Source: Candidatus Omnitrophota bacterium (lineage in GTDB: Bacteria; Omnitrophota; Gorgyraeia; Zapsychrales; Zapsychraceae). From it: 9,639 nucleotides of DNA. The notes beneath the pieces are model-generated. The model was not told the DNA's origin and made no database searches. It was given only the letters and a program-made list of their open reading frames with translations. This document shows positions 5,950 to 9,639 of the stretch, piece after piece. The stretch is taken from positions 1-9,639 of the forward strand of contig DAOWBD010000023.1 in the NCBI GenBank assembly GCA_030634235.1, in the 5' to 3' direction. A program made the translations under genes and the position numbers. Position 1 is the stretch's first letter; every line of letters starts with the position of its first letter.

Positions 5950-7923
5950 CTAGATAACCTTTCGAACCGCCTCGAGGATTATTTCATCATCATTAATTTT
6001 CTTCGTTTGAATTTTTCCCTTGGCCACATTATAAATCGACTGTCCAAGGTCATTAACGCTCGACGAGAGAACAAATCCTTGCGCATTGAGTCGCTCTGCA
6101 AAGGCCCGATGTTTATTCCCGCCCTTCAAGACCTTCGCTTTCATCTGAGGCGAAAACACGATCGTGCTTTTTCCCGAACTCGCCGCTTCAGAGACCATGG
6201 AAAGACTGTCTCCCGAAACCACAACGATATCCGACAAGCCGAGGATCCCGCCCACGGCCTCGGAAACATTTTCGCGGTTCGCGAGTATCAAAAGAGGACA
6301 ATTGGGATGTTTTTTAAACTCCTTAAAAAGCCTCTGTTCAATGCGCGCCGGCGTCCTGCGTGAGGTCGTGATCAAAATATCCATGTTGATCTCCGTCAAG
6401 ACTTCTTTCACCTGACGGATCAGAACCTTGATCTGCCGGTCGCTCAAGAATACCGTCTTGCCATCGCCTCCGATGAAAAGACCGATCTTCGCCCTGAGAT
6501 TATCTTTAAGATGTGAATACTGGTTAAGCAACGCCTGCGACTGCTCCTTGAGATATTCCTCCATAACCAGATTCGGCGCCGCGTAAGTGATCGCAAAAAG
6601 GTTCTTACCTTTTTTTCTTTTAGGCTCGTCATGCTGGGGCAAAACAACGAGGTCAAAGCGTCCGTAATTCAACAGGCCGGGCTTGAGGATCACGATACTT
6701 TTCGCGCTGCTGTCACGCGACAAAAGATTATTAACCCCGGCGATCGACGACCCGCAAGAGATGACGAAATTCGCTTTCATCGTCGCCACCCGTTGAAAAG
6801 ATTCTGCCGTTAAGAACCATTTTAAAGATTCCAGCCTCCCCTGATAAACAAAAGGATGTGAAAGAACGCTCAGAACAGAAAACAAACGAGCCTTAAAGCG
6901 GCTTTTGAAAATGACCGGTATAATTTGTGTTGTTGCCTTGATCGAACGCTCCGCCAGCGCCTTTTCTGTCATTCGGGCGATGCATTGCGACTGGCGCAAG
7001 TGCCCGGTCTTTCCGTCGCTGAGAACCGAGATATTTGCCTCATTCGAATACTTCCAGATCTTGTAAAACCACATGTACTCCGCAGGATACTTATTGACAT
7101 AATGCTCCATGATCTTCGTGACCTTCTTCAAGCTCGCGATCACATCAGCTTCCATATCCCCGGTATTTTCAAGCACAAGAGGCTCGTGAATGATCATCTT
7201 ATGGTGGGATCCGTTCTCGCGAATGATCGCGGAAAAACAGATCGGAACGCCTAATTTAAGCCCCATCCGTATGGCCCCGACCGACATTGTCGCCTGACGG
7301 TCGAAAAAAGGCACCAAAACACCGTCACGACCGCCCTGATCAACAACCATTCCGATCACCTCGTTATTCTTCAGGCTCCGAACGAAGTCACGGGTCCCGC
7401 TCCCTCTTGATAAAAGCACCGAACCACCGCAAGCCCGGTAAGAATTCAACAAGTCATCAAGCTTTGAGTGCCGCTTCTGCGGCTTAACGAACATTTTATA
7501 GGGATGGCCGAGCATCGCACACGATAAACTTGCTAATTCCCAACTCCCGAAATGCATCGCTAGTATGATCGCGCCCTTGCCCTGCTTCAATGACTCCGTA
7601 ACGTGCTCTTTCCCCTCGACGGTAACGACCCGGTCAAATTTGACCGGCGTTAATAACGGCATGCGGAACAGCTCGATCAGGTTCTGCCCGTAGTTCTTGA
7701 ACAGTCTCTTGGTGATCTGCTTGATCTCATTAGGAGATTTGGAACCTGAAAAAGCGATTTTTAAATTTGAATACGCCCTGGACTTATGCTTAATATCAAA
7801 ATAATAAGCGAACATACCGATCCCTTTGCCGATCCACAAAGCAATACTGACCGGAAGATAGCGGATAAAAAATCCAAAAACACGCATGCTATAATATACG
7901 ATTGATTCTTTCAAGAAACGCAT
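5950..7923 (-). CDS. fusion: LpxL/HtrB-type lipid A acyltransferase + ELM1-family GT-B-like domain
   Basis: A protein of about 657 residues with two domains. Residues about 1-293 are a lysophospholipid-acyltransferase-type lipid A secondary acyltransferase: hydrophobic N-terminus with RYLP, the catalytic HX4E box HFGSWE (H124-E129), VVDQGGRDG..VPFF (about 193-207), and the typical terminal block PAEYMWFYKIWK (about 280-291). Residues about 297-657 match the ELM1 family (Mito_fiss_Elm1, once called DUF1022): LSDGKTGH near 303, FDLVVLPQHDEP ending near 434, IGGDGK near 484-489, TSRRTP at 520-525 and SGDSLSMVSEA at 570-580. That family is regarded as a putative glycosyltransferase related to GT-B enzymes; the mitochondrial name comes from plants and says nothing about this bacterium. 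The expected acyltransferase substrate is Kdo-lipid A; the ELM1 sugar is unknown. The start is uncertain: ATG at 7923 has GGGAGG directly against it, TTG at 7914 has that motif 9 nt upstream, ATG 7887 lies just after the lpxK stop, and the frame is open to TTG 7938. Confidence 0.9.
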   Translation of the reverse strand: MRFLKESIVYYSMRVFGFFIRYLPVSIALWIGKGIGMFAYYFDIKHKSRAYSNLKIAFSGSKSPNEIKQITKRLFKNYGQNLIELFRMPLLTPVKFDRVVTVEGKEHVTESLKQGKGAIILAMHFGSWELASLSCAMLGHPYKMFVKPQKRHSKLDDLLNSYRACGGSVLLSRGSGTRDFVRSLKNNEVIGMVVDQGGRDGVLVPFFDRQATMSVGAIRMGLKLGVPICFSAIIRENGSHHKMIIHEPLVLENTGDMEADVIASLKKVTKIMEHYVNKYPAEYMWFYKIWKYSNEANISVLSDGKTGHLRQSQCIARMTEKALAERSIKATTQIIPVIFKSRFKARLFSVLSVLSHPFVYQGRLESLKWFLTAESFQRVATMKANFVISCGSSIAGVNNLLSRDSSAKSIVILKPGLLNYGRFDLVVLPQHDEPKRKKGKNLFAITYAAPNLVMEEYLKEQSQALLNQYSHLKDNLRAKIGLFIGGDGKTVFLSDRQIKVLIRQVKEVLTEINMDILITTSRRTPARIEQRLFKEFKKHPNCPLLILANRENVSEAVGGILGLSDIVVVSGDSLSMVSEAASSGKSTIVFSPQMKAKVLKGGNKHRAFAERLNAQGFVLSSSVNDLGQSIYNVAKGKIQTKKINDDEIILEAVRKVI

Positions 7924-8947
7924 CCTCCCCATTAACAATTGAGATCTTGATCTTTAAGGCTAAAACACGGATATGATCGGGAAGCATGCTCATAAAAGGC
8001 CCAAACTTCACCGCATCCTTTTCTGTTGTCATGACCGTTGCTACTCCCCGTTCCTGACATAACCGAACGACATCTTCGATATCTTTCGCGCAATAAATAT
8101 GATGATCCATAAACGCAAAATGCCCATCGATATCCGTCTCTAATTCGACTAATGTTTTGATAAATGAATTCGGGGACCCAATACTACACACCGTAGCGAC
8201 CTTCTGCCCCCTGATCGACTCGAGATCAAGATCTGACTTCAAACGCAAATCTGAAAATCCGACCGGTTCATGAATAGCTTCGACGATCAAGGCCTTTGGA
8301 TTGACCGCCGTTAGATCAGACCTGATTCCCGTCAGCCGCGCGCGGCCAAGATCGCTTTTCGTTAAAACAAAAATATCGGCCCGTGATAAAGCCTTCTTGG
8401 ATTCCCGCAAAATTCCGCGAGGCAGAAAATGGCCGTTCCCCCAGGGATTCGTCGCATCGACCGCGACAATGTCAATAGCACGGGCTAACCGCCAGTGCTG
8501 AAACCCGTCATCCAAAAGAAAAACATCGGCCCCACCCGTTTCCAAAAACATTCTGGCATTCTTGATCCGGTCGACCCCGGCAAGAACCGGAATGTTCAAT
8601 TGCACCCGAAGCATGGCCGCTTCATCACTGTTTTGGCCTTGATCCAATGCTTCCGTCGCCATATATCCTCTCGTGAGAATAACCGGCCGGGAGCCTTTTT
8701 CCTTGACGGCCTGCGCGATAAAACTGACCAAAGGTGTCTTTCCGACACCGCCAATCGTAAGATTACCGACACTGACGACGGGAACGGAAAGCCGATGACA
8801 TTTCAACACACCGGACTTATAACAACCTGCCCTGATAACCAAAAGAAAACGATAGACCTGCGAGAGGACCCACAATATTCCACTGACAACAGGAACCGCG
8901 CCCCCTTCGATCTGATCGGTCATCACCAAATATAAAAATCGTTTCAT
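7889..8947 (-). CDS. lpxK: tetraacyldisaccharide 4'-kinase
   Basis: LpxK phosphorylates the 4' position of the tetra-acyl disaccharide 1-phosphate with ATP, giving lipid IVA at the cytoplasmic face of the inner membrane. The product is 352 residues, normal for the family. A hydrophobic N-terminal segment (about 17-40) fits the membrane anchor. The P-loop GGVGKT is at 66-71 after SVGNLTI, LTRGY at 91-95, SDEAAML at 107-113, DDGFQH at 146-151 (the catalytic Asp region in Aquifex LpxK), DHH at 281-283 (the catalytic His region) and TTEKDAVKF at 307-315. The ATG at 8947 is chosen because GGAAAG precedes it and the usual short N-terminus follows; a longer open frame reaches 8986 but would run into waaA. 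The stop is TAG at 7891-7889. The 3' end overlaps the probable start of the LpxL-ELM1 gene, which suggests translational coupling. Confidence 0.95.
   Translation of the reverse strand: MKRFLYLVMTDQIEGGAVPVVSGILWVLSQVYRFLLVIRAGCYKSGVLKCHRLSVPVVSVGNLTIGGVGKTPLVSFIAQAVKEKGSRPVILTRGYMATEALDQGQNSDEAAMLRVQLNIPVLAGVDRIKNARMFLETGGADVFLLDDGFQHWRLARAIDIVAVDATNPWGNGHFLPRGILRESKKALSRADIFVLTKSDLGRARLTGIRSDLTAVNPKALIVEAIHEPVGFSDLRLKSDLDLESIRGQKVATVCSIGSPNSFIKTLVELETDIDGHFAFMDHHIYCAKDIEDVVRLCQERGVATVMTTEKDAVKFGPFMSMLPDHIRVLALKIKISIVNGEDAFLERINRIL
7924..7929 (-). promoter_or_regulatory. Shine-Dalgarno-like GGGAGG at the LpxL-ELM1 start
   Basis: A strong GGGAGG on the minus strand within the lpxK 3' end. It abuts ATG 7923 with no spacer, and lies 9 nt from TTG 7914 in the same frame, so the true start may be the TTG. 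The motif also encodes lpxK residues, so it may be partly coincidental. Confidence 0.4.
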
Positions 8948-8950
8948 GTT

Positions 8951-8956
8951 CTTTCC
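8951..8956 (-). promoter_or_regulatory. ribosome binding site for lpxK
   Basis: GGAAAG on the minus strand in the 13-nt gap between the waaA stop and ATG 8947. It supports that start over the longer frame reaching 8986. Confidence 0.6.
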
Positions 8957-8960
8957 GGCA

Positions 8961-9639
8961 TCAGGCCAGCCGCTCTCTAATTGCATCTAACGTCTTGACC
9001 GTCGCCCCCTGATATTGCTCGACGACCCCTCGGGCCGCTTCACCGATCTCTTTTGCGCTCTGTGGATCAGAAAGAAGACGCCGGGCTTCCGTCAACAATT
9101 CCTGTGAATCCCGGACTTCAACAAGCGCTCCGGATTGCAGAAAGATATTGACGGCATCTTTAAAATTCTGTGTCATCGGCCCGACCAATGTAGGTTTCCC
9201 CAAGCTAGCCGGCTCGATCATATTTTGCCCACCGCCAACCGCAAGTGACTTCCCAACGAAAACGACGCTCGCTAAACTGTAAAGATCACGTAAATGCCCG
9301 ATCGTATCGACAACCACCACCGACCGCGCATCGCTTTTATGCTCCCCGACCTGGGAGAATCGGACCGGACGGTATCCCTGCTTCTCGACAAGATCAATGA
9401 CCGCATCAGCGCGTTCAATATGACGCGGAGCAAGAACCAAACGCAGGTCGGGAAACTCCGCGACCAATTCCCGGTACGCATCAATCAAGATATCCTCTTC
9501 GCCCGGATGCGTGCTCCCGGCAATCAGAAGGTCTTCATTCTCCTGAAAACCCAAACTCGCCTTTTGCATTTCCGTTGCAGCCGGGATATTATCGAACTTT
9601 AAGTTTCCGACAATGCATACCTTTTCCGGTACCGCGCCC
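8961..9639 (-). CDS. waaA: 3-deoxy-D-manno-octulosonic acid (Kdo) transferase, C-terminal part (5' end outside window)
   Basis: WaaA/KdtA transfers Kdo from CMP-Kdo to lipid IVA at the inner membrane, the first step of LPS core assembly. The frame is open to the right edge, so 225 residues are visible and roughly the N-terminal half, with the start, lies outside. The Met codon at 9569 is internal: the residues before it include GNLKFD (visible residues 11-16), a Kdo-transferase signature. Further family motifs are STHPGEE (about 42-48), APRHIERA (about 70-77), and the GT-B donor-site block with GKSL (about 129-132), GGGQN and EPASLGKP, followed by GP and NF. E. coli has GGSL in place of GKSL; the GKSL/GGQN form is one I recall from PVC-type bacteria. 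The TGA stop at 8963-8961 is followed 13 nt later by lpxK, a classic neighbour. Identification is very secure; whether it adds one, two or more Kdo residues cannot be told. Confidence 0.95.
   Translation of the reverse strand, partial: GAVPEKVCIVGNLKFDNIPAATEMQKASLGFQENEDLLIAGSTHPGEEDILIDAYRELVAEFPDLRLVLAPRHIERADAVIDLVEKQGYRPVRFSQVGEHKSDARSVVVVDTIGHLRDLYSLASVVFVGKSLAVGGGQNMIEPASLGKPTLVGPMTQNFKDAVNIFLQSGALVEVRDSQELLTEARRLLSDPQSAKEIGEAARGVVEQYQGATVKTLDAIRERLA

Noticed and set aside
5950..6870. Literal mitochondrial-fission role for the ELM1-like domain
   Set aside because: The family name derives from a plant protein; in a bacterial lipid A cluster the GT-B-like fold and context argue for a cell-envelope enzyme.
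8495..8935. A 146-codon plus-strand open frame antisense to lpxK
   Set aside because: It lies opposite the P-loop and DDGFQH region of a well-supported lpxK and has no domain signature of its own.
8961..9569. A complete 202-residue short WaaA starting at the Met at 9569
   Set aside because: The frame is open upstream to the window edge and encodes the conserved GNLKFD motif just before that Met, so the gene simply starts outside the window.

Overview
The whole window is coding on the minus strand: eight genes, read from position 9639 down to position 1, with almost no space between them. The content is a lipid A / LPS inner-core assembly cluster, so the source is a Gram-negative-type bacterium with an outer membrane. 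Moderate GC, fused multidomain enzymes, several GT9 (heptosyltransferase-family) proteins and a WaaA signature with GKSL where E. coli has GGSL make me think of Omnitrophota or another PVC-related or candidate-phylum lineage. That placement is inference from style, not a measured result.

Layout in order of transcription: (1) 3' part of waaA (Kdo transferase), 9639-8961; (2) lpxK (lipid A 4'-kinase), 8947-7889; (3) a fusion of an LpxL/HtrB-type lipid A acyltransferase with an ELM1-family GT-B-like domain, about 7923-5950; (4) a 700-residue fusion of a GT4 glycosyltransferase with a GT9 heptosyltransferase-like domain, 5898-3796; (5) a stand-alone GT4, 3799-2678; (6) a stand-alone GT9, 2700-1684; (7) a second GT9, about 1721-738; (8) a third stand-alone GT9, start at 717 and running off the left edge. 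Several junctions overlap (4 nt between genes 4 and 5, 23 nt between 5 and 6, about 38 nt between 6 and 7, about 35 nt between 2 and 3). The largest gap is 51 nt (5899-5949). This points to one co-transcribed, translationally coupled operon. No promoter or terminator is visible inside the window.

How the genes fit together: LpxK phosphorylates the tetra-acyl disaccharide to give lipid IVA, WaaA adds Kdo, the LpxL-like domain adds a secondary acyl chain, and the two GT4 and four GT9 domains probably extend the core from Kdo outward. The acceptor and sugar of each transferase cannot be read from sequence.

The most interesting points are the two gene fusions, and the evidence that genes 4, 5 and 6 are a tandemly duplicated GT4-GT9 module. 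In one copy the two enzymes are fused; in the other they remain separate overlapping genes. The two junctions share a 14-nt block and differ by 7 nt of spacing, which accounts for the frame difference. No RNA genes, mobile elements, CRISPR arrays or long repeats were seen.
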